Shown here piece after piece: positions 12,661 through 24,475 of a DNA stretch of 64,000 nt. The DNA is from Dryas octopetala (taxonomy: Eukaryota > Streptophyta > Magnoliopsida > Rosales > Rosaceae). Position 1 is the stretch's first letter. Each line of letters starts with the position of its first letter. Under the pieces are notes generated by a model that did no database searches, was not told where the DNA came from, and saw only the letters and a list, made by a program, of their open reading frames with translations. The stretch covers positions 16,967,738 to 17,031,737 of the forward strand of contig OY992833.1 in the NCBI GenBank assembly GCA_963921425.1, given 5' to 3'. The position numbers were made by a program, and so were the translations under genes.

Positions 12661-13120
12661 TTGTAGACCATAGAGAACTTGATTGATCAATAAAATAGTT
12701 AATTGATCGGCATTCGGCATAAAAAAGAATCTCCGCTTGGTACAACATATTTTTTCATTTGGTGTATATTTTATACTGTACATTCATTTTTCACATTAAC
12801 TATTTTTAATTAACATAAAAAATCTGTAGTGTTGTTTAATTATTAACAAAAATTCTAAGTGGTTTTTGGCTAACTGATCAACTTTATTCTGATTTCTAAA
12901 TGTAGTAATTCACAAAATTTTGTTTTGGCATGTTTCATTAGGTTTTAATTCCAACCCTAACCCTGAACCCGGCCAATCTTTTTGGTAACTCCGAAAGATG
13001 TCCAAAACTCTAATGTGAGTTAAGTTGCAGTCACATTCCAAGAGTGGTGTTAATTCATTGAAAAAGACCCCAGATGCCCACTCTGTTGATACGTGGAGAG
13101 GATCCCATTCACAAGAATCC

Positions 13121-13147
<27 letters not shown>
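13121..13147. repeat. (AT)n microsatellite
   Basis: About 13 uninterrupted AT units. Confidence 0.95.
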
Positions 13148-13153
<6 letters not shown>

Positions 13154-13209
13154 CAAGTCAAAACCATGTATAAGTGTATGGAGATTCAAGAGTGTGTCCC
13201 ATGAGGAGG

Positions 13210-13333
13210 ACTTACCTGCACCGGAGATACCAATAGGTGGTATCCCCATCTCTCTCTCCCTCTCTCTTTCTCTCCCTCCACCTTTCTCTCTCCTGGTGAT
13301 ACCACACAGGTGGTATACCAGGAATAGGTAAGT
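13210..13333. repeat. Inverted repeat with nested hairpins (possible MITE)
   Basis: The left arm starts ACTTACCTGCACCGGAGATAC and the right arm reversed reads ACTTACCTATTCCTGGTATAC, about 38 bases each, around a CT-rich loop. Within each arm 'gatacca' and 'tggtatc' form a second small stem. No convincing target duplication was found, so its nature is unclear. Confidence 0.6.
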
Positions 13334-15089
13334 TTTATTCGTGTCCGATAGGCAAAGTTTGGCCTTTAGTGGTTTTAAGACGAACTTAAATGTCCATAAA
13401 GAATCTGGTTGTAACCTTGCAACATGGAACTTGACGTAATTGGCTCAAAGGCTAATAGGTACGTAATGCTTCCTTAATGGCTTAATAATGTACGTAGTTT
13501 GTGTTCAGTGTACGTTGAGTGTTCAATGTTGACGGTTGGCAGTTAGGTGCTCATGTTGTGGTGCTGCTGGCTCTACCTGTCATTGTTAAAGAGTATTAAG
13601 CTAATAAATCGGTGGTTTTGAACTATTTACTTGGATTCACAATCTCACTAAATGATATTAACCATGGTTCCCGTTTTGTAATAAAGACAACCATACGTAT
13701 ATTAATTATTGTTAACTATAATTTAATACGGACCACGAATATTGAATGAAGTAATAATGCTACACCAATGTTGAATTAATCAATATCATTTATGAATGTA
13801 CATGGATCATACAAAATTTTGAATTTGGATTATATGGATCTCATTCACAAGTTACTAGATATTCTTATTCTTTGGAATTGAATTAATTCTCAGTTATATT
13901 TATGTTTACTTGTTTCAATTATAGTGATGTATTATAAATTTAAAGATAATTAATTAGTTTATAAAATGTGATTCTATGTGGGAGCTTATGTTAATTTTTT
14001 TTTGAGTTGGAGGAATAGAGGATCAAACTTAGATGCATTGTAAGTAATTATACGGTCCTTTTAACTAGACTATCCAACAACTGTGAGAATTTACTTTAAT
14101 TAAGTAATTTCTTAAATAATATTTAAGGAATCTCTTGTTAGACTCACTGTGCACATTATATTTTGGGAATCGAAAACTATTTAACCAGTTTTGGTCAGTG
14201 AATTAATTACTTCCTTTCATTAAACTAACTAAAAAACGACATACAATTCAATACAACAAAAAAAGGACAATAAAGGAACTAAAAACAAATAGTTGGAAAA
14301 CATCAAAACCAAACAAAACAACAAACGAAATTAAAGGGGCGGGTTAATCGAACAGAGAGCCCAAATTAAAAACCCTAGAACTCAATCCCTATGTTCAGGA
14401 AGACCATCAGCTATCAGAATGCCAATAGAGAAGAGTTATGAATGCATAACGTTGTAAACTACTCTTTCAAATTTCAATTGTTCAAGAAAAATATAGTAAT
14501 ATAATATATATATATTGTGAATTTGTGACATTGTCAAATTGCGAGTGCAGCTAGACTATCAGAGTGAGAAGAGAAATGGCCAAAACCGAAGCATTAGCCA
14601 ATCATATATATGTAATTCACGTCAATCATCATCTAGTCCAAGACCTTGTGCAGATTAAAATAAGAAAAAAAAATCCCAAGATGCCTCATGCAATATGCAA
14701 TAAACTAATATATATATATATGTATATTATGAGTATTATTACAACAATAATGTACGGTTGATTTTCCATGGTAAAAATTGTTATGGTCAAAGGCCTGAAA
14801 ATGATGATGCACTATTAAGACCATAATAAAATGTGCTAATTGTATAAAGGTCAATTTCCGTGTCGACCAGCAACTTAGATTTGACCAGCTTCACCTATTT
14901 ATATACTCAAAAACTATCAACACACCGTAAAGTTTGTGCAATGTGATAAAACAATAGAAAATAGGGCATGTAGGACACAAGTGGTAGGTCAGAAGTGAAT
15001 AATGTATAATTATCATATTATATTAATTTTTAAATTTTCTTATTAAAATTATTTCAAGTAATAAAGACATAATAGGTATTTCGTAATTA
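13334..15089. other. Gene-free spacer with a possible SINE piece
   Basis: AT-rich sequence without a supportable gene. At about 13992-14092, read on the minus strand, a tRNA-like pair of blocks appears: 'tagtctagttaaaag' resembles an A box and 'agtttgatcctc' a B box, ending at an A/T run. This could be a worn tRNA-derived SINE of about 100 bases. The match is weak. Confidence 0.35.
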
Positions 15090-15352
15090 GGCCTTCCTCA
15101 ATGCAGCCTGAATCTGATTCCCAAACCCATTTTTTGGGTATAAAATGGGTATAGTCCAGTCACAATGGGCCGGAATGTGATTCCCATAATTTTTTCAGAC
15201 CCAAAAGCTATCCCCAGTTTTGGGTATAGACTATACCCAAAACCAAATTAAATGGCTGGCCTACTAACAAATAAAAACTATATTTTTACATTTTTTGATA
15301 CCCAAAATTGATTTGAGTATTGGGTATTTGGGGATCACCATTGTAGAAGGCC
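15090..15352. mobile_element. Tourist-like MITE
   Basis: Inverted ends GGCCTTCCTCAATG and, reversed from the right, GGCCTTCTACAATG, are flanked by the 3-bp duplication TTA (15087-15089 and 15353-15355). It is 263 bases and non-coding. It fits PIF/Harbinger-derived MITEs. Confidence 0.75.
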
Positions 15353-15501
15353 TTACAAACCCATTAATATTCTCAAAATATCTTCACTGTACAAGAAAAA
15401 AAAAAGTTACACCATAACTCAGCAGCCCTGCCGCCGATACCACCCACCCATCATGTCGATGTAACCAGCCCCACCACGGACCAGTGTTGCCTTCCCCCTT
15501 C

Positions 15502-15506
<5 letters not shown>

Positions 15507-15570
<64 letters not shown>
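15507..15570. repeat. (TC)n microsatellite
   Basis: About 32 uninterrupted TC units. Read as GA on the minus strand it gives a spurious Glu-Arg-rich open frame. Confidence 0.95.
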
Positions 15571-15572
<2 letters not shown>

Positions 15573-15902
15573 TCCCTCTCCTTTTCATCTCCCTTTCCAC
15601 CATCGACAAGGTCGCCAGCCTCCCTTTGTAACAGACCGGAGAAAGAGTGAGAGAGAAGGAAATGGAGGCTTTTGGGTTGGATCGCGAAATATCACTCCAC
15701 CCAACAGCACCTGACCTCCAAAAAAACCCCACATTGGCTCACAAGGTCAGCTGATCCTTCTCATCAATTGAAAAACTCTTGTTTCTATATTAACCGACCT
15801 TTTTCAACAATTGAAAATATGTAGTTTCTATAGATACTTTCTAGTTTATATATATCTTTTCCATATGATTTCGGTATCAGGTAAATATATATTAATTATA
15901 TA

Positions 15903-16414
15903 GAGGAAATTACAAATTTGGTCAACTTATTTTATATTTAGTTCAATTTTGGTCCACGATTTTTTTTAAGTTATGATTTTAAATCATTTTTGTTGTGTTT
16001 TCTTCAATTATAATTGAAATATAAGTTATATTTTATCATTTCTTAGTCATAGGAACCAATTTGGAGTATTATAATAAAAGTGAATTGAAATTTGGTGAAG
16101 TTTGAAAATTTTGAAAATTTTTTAGAAAAAATTGGTAGTTTTGGGTACCCTACTTTGGGGCCAATTATCTTGAGTTTTAGAACTCCGATTTGAATGATCT
16201 TTATATGGTTGTAAAGAGGAGACACATAGCTTTAAAATAAGTATATGTTTGTTGAATTTGACTGAGATTTGATAGGGTAAAAGGCGGGACAAATTTAAGA
16301 TAACAAATCTGGACCTTTATTGAACAAGTAGAACAATTAGTATACTAAAACTGAACTTAAAAAAGATCGTGGACCAAAATTGAACTAACTATAAAGTAAG
16401 TGAACCAAATCTGT
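15903..16414. mobile_element. Mutator-like MITE (GAGGAAATTAC family), copy 1
   Basis: The left end GAGGAAATTACAAATTTGGT is mirrored by the right end ('accaaatctgt' reversed). The arms run into 'caattttggtccacgat' and its complement. A 9-bp duplication AATTATATA lies at 15894-15902 and 16415-16423. It is AT-rich, so the exact right boundary is uncertain by a few bases. It has no coding sequence. It is related to 18351-18896 and 21552-23161. Confidence 0.7.
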
Positions 16415-16879
16415 AATTATATATAATACTTATTAACCTGTTAACCCTCTTAAAGTATTATATTTAATAATAATAGTAACAAATATGGCTTAGCTAATTA
16501 GTTTTTTTTTCTTGATTTACTGTCAATTAAGTTATTTATTTGTTAATTTTTTCTTGTATTTTTTATTAATTAATAAATGTGTGTTGTCAATCTCATTGGC
16601 TAATCAATTTTCATTAATCTCATAGATAATTTAGGTTGACCCCGTAACAAAATTTGTGGCTCGATGGAGCCTCTGCCCACATAACCCAATATGAAAACAT
16701 ACTCTGTAGACGTATCGCAGCCCAAAAACCCACCTCTACTTATTATCATACTCTGATAATAATGATTTAGCAAAAACCTATGTTTTGGAAGTTGATAACG
16801 GTGAGAATCTTAGTCATTGATGAAAAGTATAATTTTATCTCCATGATGGTGTAAGAATGCATTCCCAAGGCCACAAAAT

Positions 16880-17077
16880 CAGTAGTGCTAGATATCTCAT
16901 ATTTTTATATCATAATTTTATACCATCTTATGTGGCAACTTACATGGTATTCATACATTGGATACTAAAAAATAAAAATAAAAACCCAAAAAAGGAAAAG
17001 AAAAACTCTATCCAATAAAGTAATGACACGTGAGATGGTATAAAAATGTAATATAAAAATATGGTAAGCATTATTCC
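16880..17077. mobile_element. hAT-type MITE
   Basis: It begins CAGTAGTGCTAGAT and ends GCATTATTCC, with 8-bp duplication CACAAAAT at 16872-16879 and 17078-17085. The interior matches 11101-11294 and the arms of 9187-9562. Confidence 0.75.
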
Positions 17078-17321
17078 CACAAAATTAACCCACTTGCTTA
17101 AAAATGTTAAATACAAGCTTGTGGTTGATGGGCTTTTTAGCCTTGTTCCACTTAGTAAAAGCTAGGTAACTACTTGTAAATAGTTGATGGGTGCTACATA
17201 TGATTTTGGTTATGTTGATTTCTTGTTTGTTGCCACTGTCGTACGTCGCTGGTGAGAAATTCGGCAGTGGAGGAGGGAAGGAGTGGGGACTGAGAAGAAG
17301 TTCAAAAGTCTGTTTAAAATT

Positions 17322-17879
17322 GAGAGCTGTTACATGCACACCTCTCTTCCTCTCACTACACACCCTATTTTGTGAAATGACAAAACTCATCCAATGCAAA
17401 ATTACCATAAAGGACAAAAAACTAAAAAAAATTACAAAACAACAAAAAACAATGGACAACTCCTGCCAACCTCTTCCCACTCGCCATCGTCATCGTCGAC
17501 AGTCGGATCCCACTTTACCGACGCATCATCTCATTCGTCTCTTTCTCACTTTCGCTGTGGACGGAAAGGTCACCACCCTCCAAAGGGAAGAGAGACAAGA
17601 GAAAGAGGAAAGAGAGAGAGAGAGGAAGAGGAAGAAAGATAGATAGGAATGAGGTGTGCCAATGACGAATTCGGCGATGTCCGACAACTGTGTGAAGGGG
17701 GTGGGTCGAGTATTGAGGGTGTTTTTAGAGTTTTTTAATTTTTTTAATTTTTTTAATTTTTTTTGTTTTTGTGTAAATGATGTTATTTGGAAATTTTGGG
17801 GGTATGTAGTGAGAAATAAAAAAAGAAGTAATATTGGGTGTGTAGTGAAAGAAAAAATGGTATGCATATAACAGCATTC
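17322..17879. mobile_element. hAT-type non-autonomous element
   Basis: Inverted ends GAGAGCTGTTACATGCA and, reversed from the right, GAATGCTGTTATATGCA, are flanked by the 8-bp duplication TTAAAATT at 17314-17321 and 17880-17887. The ends match the larger element at 31449-32842, so the two are one family. The interior is CT/GA-rich with long open frames on both strands that are composition artefacts. Confidence 0.8.
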
Positions 17880-18350
17880 TTAAAATTTTATCGAAAGTGT
17901 CTTAATTAAAAAAAATTTAATAAAATGATTAAATGCACAATTTTAACTATAGTTAGTTACTTGGACACATGGCATCTTCTAAAAGAAGCGGTGATGCTCA
18001 CCACCTAAACTATAGCCATAGCTAGAATTAGAAAGAACTCTAGAAAGTTAAATCACCATTAATTAGGATTTACGCCATCACACACTTTAAAAACCCACTT
18101 GGAGTTGGATGAGCCACATGTGGCATGACCCACACCACCCAATTAAGCCTTTTTCTTGTTCACCTACAAAGGCTACAATTAATACAAGATGATCATATAT
18201 CCACGTTTATGAAATTTTGAGGAGTATGAGGCAATATGCTGCTGGCCTTACACACCCCAATTACACTCAAACTTTGCGTATTAGGAAATAGGAATTGCTT
18301 TTGCAGTGTGACATGAGCTTATGTGTTGTCACCAGCCACTCACCACCTTC

Positions 18351-18896
18351 ATGGAAATTACAAATTTAGTCCAATTATTTTATACCTAGTTTAATTTTGG
18401 TCCACAATCTTTTTTAAGTTCTGTTTTAGTCCACTAATTGTTTCACTTGTTTAATAAAGGTCCATATTTATTTTCTCAAATTTGGTCTGCCTTTTACCCT
18501 ATCAAATCTCACACAAATTCAGCAAACATATATTTGTTTTAAAGCTATGCATTTTTTCTTTACAACCATATAAAGATCATTCAAATTGGAGTTCTAAAAC
18601 TTAAAATAATTAACCCCAAAGTAGGGTACCCGAAACTGCTAATTTTTCAAACTTCACCCAATCTCAATTCTCTTAGATTCTAATACTCCAAATTTGTTTA
18701 TGACTAAGAAATGATGAAATATAACTTATACTTCAATTATAATTGAAGAAAACACAACCCAAAGGATTTAAAATCACAAATCTGGACCTTTATTGAACAA
18801 ATGAAACAATTAGTGGACCTAAACAGAACTTAAAAAAAATCGTGGATCAAAATTGAACTAGGTATAAAATAAGTGGATCAAATCTGTAATTTCCTC
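18351..18896. mobile_element. Mutator-like MITE (GAGGAAATTAC family), copy 2
   Basis: The left arm 'ggaaattacaaatttagtcc' and the right arm ending 'gtaatttcctc' are inverted copies, and the interior matches 15903-16414. I could not read a clean target duplication, so the ends are approximate. The right end abuts the minisatellite at 18898. Confidence 0.65.
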
Positions 18897-18897
18897 T

Positions 18898-19012
18898 CAT
18901 GTATGCATGATGAATGCGTGGCCACATGGGACAACACATGTATGCATGACGAATGCGTGGCCACATGGGACAACACATGGGAAAACACATGTATGCATGA
19001 TGAATGCGTCTG
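18898..19012. repeat. 39-bp tandem repeat (minisatellite)
   Basis: Two full units and one partial unit of 39 bases starting 'catgtatgcatga', with a short insert before the third unit. It begins immediately outside the right end of the MULE MITE. Confidence 0.85.
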
Positions 19013-19199
19013 AGTCTGGACCAATTCTTAAAGGCAACAACAAACCAACAATCAGCCATCTCATCAACTCTTTCTTTTTGTAGTAACAGCATTAATTGGC
19101 CTTATTCACAACATCGTTGTCTTTCAATCTCTATACAAGTTCGTAGTTTACAGAACAATAGTTAGATTAAAGACCACGTCGTTACTGATGCTATATATA

Positions 19200-19692
19200 G
19201 GCTTGCCCAGTTATATATGTCAGTGTGATTACCCTAGTGCCATGCACAAAAATCAAACATCTCTTATGGAGGAGCCACATGTAGGCTTGAAGTGACCGAG
19301 GCGTCCAAGCTTTCATGCAATTCATGCGTATTAGGGTCAAGGTGTTATCTTAATTGGCTCACATATTGAAAAAATAACACCGAATAGTTGGAGCGGAGCC
19401 ACAACTAGTCACTATATAGGCCTAATGTGGTCATGCATGGCCCCCCACTAAACCTCTGTGCCAACTCGATCATGTTCATTCGAACCATTTCGATTCAATA
19501 TGTACGTATTTTGTATTAGCTCCCAAGTATATAGGCTTGGCAAGTTATGTGATAACGCCTAGAGTCATGGACAAAAGTCCAACATCGGATAGCAAGAGCA
19601 GAGCCACATATAGGCCTGAAGTGGCTGTTGCTTCAGTCTTACAACTCATGTGTAAGAGGGTCGAAGTGTTATGTTAATTGGCCCATTAACAA
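19200..19692 (+). repeat. Diverged direct duplication of unknown origin
   Basis: 19200-19372 and 19533-19692 are direct copies of one segment, sharing 'gagccacat', 'taggc-tgaagtg' and 'gtgttat-ttaattggc' in the same order. No family is recognised and no coding frame is kept. Confidence 0.55.
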
Positions 19693-20038
19693 GCCCAATC
19701 TTGTTAATTGGCCCCCCTCCTCCCCGCAAAAGTATAAGACACTAACTTTGCCACTGTTTGATAAGAATGGATCGGATTTTGTCAAGAGTTTATAACTTTA
19801 TATGGGTGAGTATGACACGTTACCTGAAATGAAAATGACAAGAATAAGAATCTTTCTCATTTTAGGTTATTCCATTGTTTACTTGCACCAAGGAAATCAA
19901 AAAGTCATGTAGGCCTCGTTTAGAATTAGGAATCTCGATCCTTATTTTGCAAAAATGAGATTTCTAGGCTTGAAAATGAGAATGAGCCATCAAAATTTAA
20001 AATTTGATACCAAATCAGTATCACTAGCTATCTCATTC

Positions 20039-20662
20039 ACCCTCTTTTGTGGTGACTCTTCAATTTTATTTTATTGTGTTATCTGCTCCACCCTCTTGTG
20101 GTGGTTTGATTGGAGCTTGATGCTCATATTAGGAGCTCTTCCCTCCATTTTTCCTTAGTCTCCGCCCCTTATTGCTAAGTGTTCGGCAATCGCTACTTCC
20201 ACCGGTCCCTACCTCCTGGTCTGTCATGTTTGTTGTATTTTCGGCAATGATGGTTGGATCGTGGCAAAAGAGATTTATTCGTGAATTTGTTGGAAGATGT
20301 GTGCTTCGGCACGAGTGTTAGCACTCCTATCTTCCTCGGTTACTATTTCTTCGGCGCCTCACTGGCTTTTTTTGATGGTTGTAGTTTATGCTCGGTGCCG
20401 TTGTGATGAGATGTTGGAGTTTCGTGGGCTTCTCTGCTCCTTCCCACCCCACAATGGTCTTTTCTTCCAATTTTGGACAGCGTGGTTCTCCTGAACCACT
20501 ACTTAGGCCTAGGGTTAGAACTGTTATTTTGTTGGGCCTATTTGATTGGGCTTTGTTTAGCCTATTTTTGTTAATTTCTGTTGTGAGTTTTTAGATTCTT
20601 GTTTTGTATTTTATATGTCTTTTGGGCTGATATAATGCATTGCTGTTTTGACCAAAAAAAAA
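20039..20662 (+). mobile_element. 5'-truncated LINE-like retroposon
   Basis: The insertion ends in a poly-A run (20654-20662) and is flanked by the 9-bp target duplication ATCTCATTC at 20030-20038 and 20663-20671. The sequence is more GC-rich than its surroundings, with a 'gggcctattt-gattgggct' 3' end. There are terminal stops in all frames and no recognisable domain, so it is probably mostly 3' untranslated LINE sequence. A processed copy of a cellular RNA is the alternative. Confidence 0.6.
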
Positions 20663-21551
20663 ATCTCATTCTGATTTTAGACATTTAACAAACACTTCAA
20701 TGAGAATAACTCATTTTGATTTCAGGTACCAACAGATGGCATAAATGCTAAACACTTGATCCTAAATCTTAAAATTAGGTCATTGTGACTATGAAGGCAA
20801 TGTCATGGCAAAAAATCTAAGCATAAGATCTTATTTTCTTTTGCTAATCTTTTGTATAGCAGTGTGTAATATATTTTCAACTTGTATGGACAAGGCTGAA
20901 TCTCATGTCTAAGCTTTAAAGTGTTAGGTTGTTGGGTAGCCACCCCTATGGATCGATTTTCATGAGTTGTACTAGTTCTTTTTTGGCCAAGAATGAGTTG
21001 TACTAGTTCTAATGAAAGTAGTGACCCAACAATGACTCAATGAAGACACCCGAAGCATGTGATATTGTGATGAAATAAATAGAAATCAATGTGTCTTGTT
21101 GCTAACATCCCCGCAACAAGCCATGTGGCACATGCCTAGTGCTCTGTAAGTTCTTTTTCTTTTATTAAGTAGTAATGTGATGTTGTTGCCATATTTTATT
21201 TTTCTTAATTATATGTTTTTTTATATATTAGAGAGTAATGATTCAGATTTTAAGTGTAGGGATAAATATTTTATTATATTTTCTTTAAAGAAAAATTCTC
21301 AAGATTTTAAGTGTAGGAGAAACAAGGAGATGCTGTTGGGGTGACATTGTTATGGCGATGAAGATGTGCCCTAATCACAATGGTGGAAAGTAAAGTTCTG
21401 AGTAATTTTCTTCTCAATGTACATTATGTACTTGTAATTATTGGACATGATCAAGAAAGTTTTTCTAGTTGAACGTGTACAAAATTTATAGTTTTTGAGT
21501 TGTTCTAATTATTGAAATAAAAATTTTAAAACCAATTCTAAAATATGCAAA

Positions 21552-23161
21552 GAGGAAATTACAAATTTGGTCCACTTACTTCATAGCTAGTTCAGTTTTG
21601 GTCTATGATCTTTTTTAAGTTCGGTTTTGGTCCACTTATTATCTAATTTGTTTGGTTTTGGTCCATTTCGTCTATTTTGAATGGATGCTGTTAATTTGAG
21701 GGGCAAATATATAATTTTCTCATAAGAAATTATAAAATAAAATTAAAATAAAAACAAAACAAACAAAAAAAATTAAAACAAAACCAAAAACCCCTTCCTA
21801 GGCCCAAGCCTTGCCCGACCACCTCCACCCCCATCCAACGCATTCCAGGCCCCGCCCCCTTGCCGGAAAAATATGTAAGGTGCAGCGACCATGGCAGTTC
21901 GTACGGAAGGACTCTGGCGCTCAGGCTGGTTGGGCTAGGCAACGGAGAAAGCTCTGACGCAAGTGGAGCTCGGCGTGGGCCTGGATCTAGGCTCGCGTAG
22001 CTGGGCTCTTGGCTGCAAGCTGGTAGGTGTAGGGACTTCTTTAAGGTGGCGCGCCGCGGTAAGATTGGCTGGGGGCAGAAAAACTCCGGGGTAGTGCAAC
22101 TGAGCTGCGCGAGTCGAGTCAGGTCGAGTACGATCGGGTTGGTGATCTTCTGGGTTTTGCGAGCTGTTTTTGGCAGCGACGGTGGCAGCTCAAGCAAGAG
22201 GACTCGGCATAGTTGTTTGGGGGCCAAGCCGGGGATGATGATCCCAGCGGGGCTGGGCTGCAAACTAGCTGGAGGAAAATGAGTTCGGCATGGCACGACG
22301 GCATAATTTTTTGATTTGCTGAGGTGGCGTGAGCCAGCAGATGCTTGGTGTAGGAAACTGGTGGCCCCATGCAGATAGAGGAAGCTCGACGATGGTGCGA
22401 CGCACCAACGACGCAGGCTGGATGTTGTCTACAGAGGCCGGCGTAGTTGCTGGCTTAGAAGCGAGCAGAGGTGCAGTGAGCTAGTTCAAGTCGGACTAGT
22501 ATGCTCGAGGAGGCTTGGGTACTGCGCGAAGGTGGCTGGGCTTCAACGATAGTGAGCTCGGCGGTGGCGCCATGCAGAGAGAAGAGAAATGGCGGTGGAG
22601 TTGTTGCGCGTGGAGGTGAACTAGCGGAAAGGTGGCAGCACGCATGGATAAATTACCCTCCCTAAGCTTCTCTCTCTCTCTCTCTCTTCCCCCTCCCCGA
22701 GCTCTTCCCTCTCTCTATTCCTTTTGTCTCTCTTCCCCCTCCCTGACCTCCTTTCTCTCTCTTCCCTCTCTCGATCTGGCCACCTCTCTCAGATTTGGGT
22801 TGGGTGGGGGAGTGGTGGCGGCGGTTGCTGGCCTAGTTGGGTGTTGTTGGGCGAAGGGGCGGGGGCCGGGGCAAGGTTGGGTGGGGGTGTAGGTGGTTGG
22901 GAAGGGCTGGGGAAGATAGTAGTAGCTGGTTTGGTTTAAGTTTTTTTATTTATTTATTTTTCTTTGTTTTTTTTATTTTATAAATTTTTATGAGAAAATT
23001 ATATATTTACCCCTCAAATTAACGGCATCTATCTAAAATAGACGGAATGGACCAAAACCGAACAAGTTAAGTAATAAGTGGACCAAAATCGAACTTAAAA
23101 AAGATCATAGACCAAAATTGAACTAGCTATAAAGTAAGTGGACCAAATCTGTAATTTTCTC
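21552..23161. mobile_element. Large Mutator-like element with GC-rich interior (GAGGAAATTAC family), copy 3
   Basis: A 9-bp duplication ATATGCAAA at 21543-21551 and 23162-23170 fixes the ends. The left end GAGGAAATTACAAATTTGG and right end GTAATTTTCTC pair. The clear inverted arms are about 180 bases, with weaker pairing continuing to about 330. Between them about 1 kb is strikingly GC-rich against the AT-rich surroundings, with a CT-rich block at 22665-22790. This layout fits a Pack-MULE or a foldback MULE. I cannot identify a source gene. A 188-codon Pro-rich open frame on the minus strand (21730-22296) runs through the arm and has no recognisable domain. Confidence 0.75.
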
Positions 23162-23276
23162 ATATGCAAAATTAGTAAAAGCACACAATTGTTATTCCCA
23201 TTTTAGAATCTGATCAAGCAAACTGGCCTAATTGTCCCACCTCATCAATTCATCACGTGGATTTGGGTGACTTTTA

Positions 23277-23995
23277 TGGTGTGTTTGGATGGAGGAAAAA
23301 AACTCGGAATTTAAACAAAATTCAGTATTTAAGAAATTACATGCTCTAATTTCCTTATTTGGGTTAATAAATACAGAATTTTGTAAATTCTAGGTGGAAA
23401 AAAACTTGAAATTTGAAGACTGTAAATTCCAACTTTAAATTCCACCTAAATTGGTGTCATTTTCAAAATTCCAATTTTTACAAAAGAAAAATAAATCGTG
23501 TCGACCATGTTGACACTGCTGCCAACGTCACCACCACCCCCGCCACCACCCCCGCTGCCGCTGCCGCCACCACCACCAACACCAACACCAAGATCGCCAC
23601 CACCGCCATCACCGTCACCACCACCACCATCACCATCACCGTCACCGCCGCCACCACCATCACCGCCATTTCCAACACCACCACCGCCACCGCCACCGCC
23701 AACACCCCAATTTTAGCCACCACCATTTCTCCTACCGCTTGTGGGCCATTACCCCTATCAATTTGGTCAACTCACCATAAACATCATTTTTGTTGTTGCC
23801 ACCATCACCATCACTCTTTTGAATTAATGTATCAAAAATTAAAACTACCATAAATTCCGTGTTTAAACTCCATTATATTTACATGTTATCCAAACAAGAG
23901 AATTTGCATATTCTAGAATTTTAAATCACATCGTTTTAAATTCCGTCATTTGTGAATTCCTTAGTAATTTCAAAATACTTCATCCAAACGCACCA
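23277..23995. mobile_element. PIF/Harbinger-like element with (CCA)-rich core
   Basis: The left end TGGTGTGTTTGGATGGAG pairs with the right end, reversed TGGTGCGTTTGGATGAAG, flanked by TTA at 23274-23276 and 23996-23998. The centre (23517-23703) is an imperfect CCA/CCG trinucleotide array that makes artefactual Thr-, Pro- and Val-rich open frames. Confidence 0.7.
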
Positions 23996-24101
23996 TTAAT
24001 TTTGCTTCAAAGATCTTCAATAAATATCATGAAAAATATAAGAAAATACATTATAACGGTGGGTCCAAAATAATCACTTTACACACTCTGTTTGTGACGT
24101 C

Positions 24102-24204
24102 TGGCGCCATTTTACTTCAAACCCTGCACACTCAACAAGACCATTTCACAACCATTCAACCAATCAAACCACACCACGTCGCCAAACGTGATTGACCCGG
24201 TCAA
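24102..24204. promoter_or_regulatory. Candidate promoter motifs of the Msd1-like gene
   Basis: Upstream of the start codon at 24476 lie an 8-bp palindrome TGGCGCCA (24102-24109, E2F-like core) and TTGACCCGGTCAA (24192-24204), which places two W-box cores (TTGAC) on opposite strands. These are sequence matches only. Confidence 0.3.
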
Positions 24205-24400
24205 AAAGTAATAATGCCATTGGCTGTCACATGAAACCAACGTAGGCACGACCGCAGTGGATTACGAATTTGTCCCGAGTCTAACCACCAGAGTCCAAAC
24301 CGAGTCCAAAAAAATTTGAAAGCATTGAATTGGAAACACCGTTCAGATCTATCTGAGAGAGACACACACTGTGGGCTACTGTACACTCCTCCATAACCCA

Positions 24401-24407
<7 letters not shown>

Positions 24408-24448
<41 letters not shown>
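24408..24448. repeat. (TC)n microsatellite in the 5' leader
   Basis: About 20 TC units end 27 bases before the start codon of the Msd1-like gene, so the tract is probably transcribed in the 5' untranslated region. CT-rich leaders are common in plants. Confidence 0.9.
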
Positions 24449-24452
<4 letters not shown>

Positions 24453-24475
24453 GAGCTCGAAGAAAGCTCTCAACA

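Noticed and set aside
21730-22296. 188-codon minus-strand open frame
   Set aside because: Pro/Leu-rich composition from GC-rich element DNA. It runs into the MULE arm and has no recognisable domain.
23413-23853. Thr/Pro-rich open frames on both strands
   Set aside because: All arise from the CCA/CCG array inside the Harbinger-like element.
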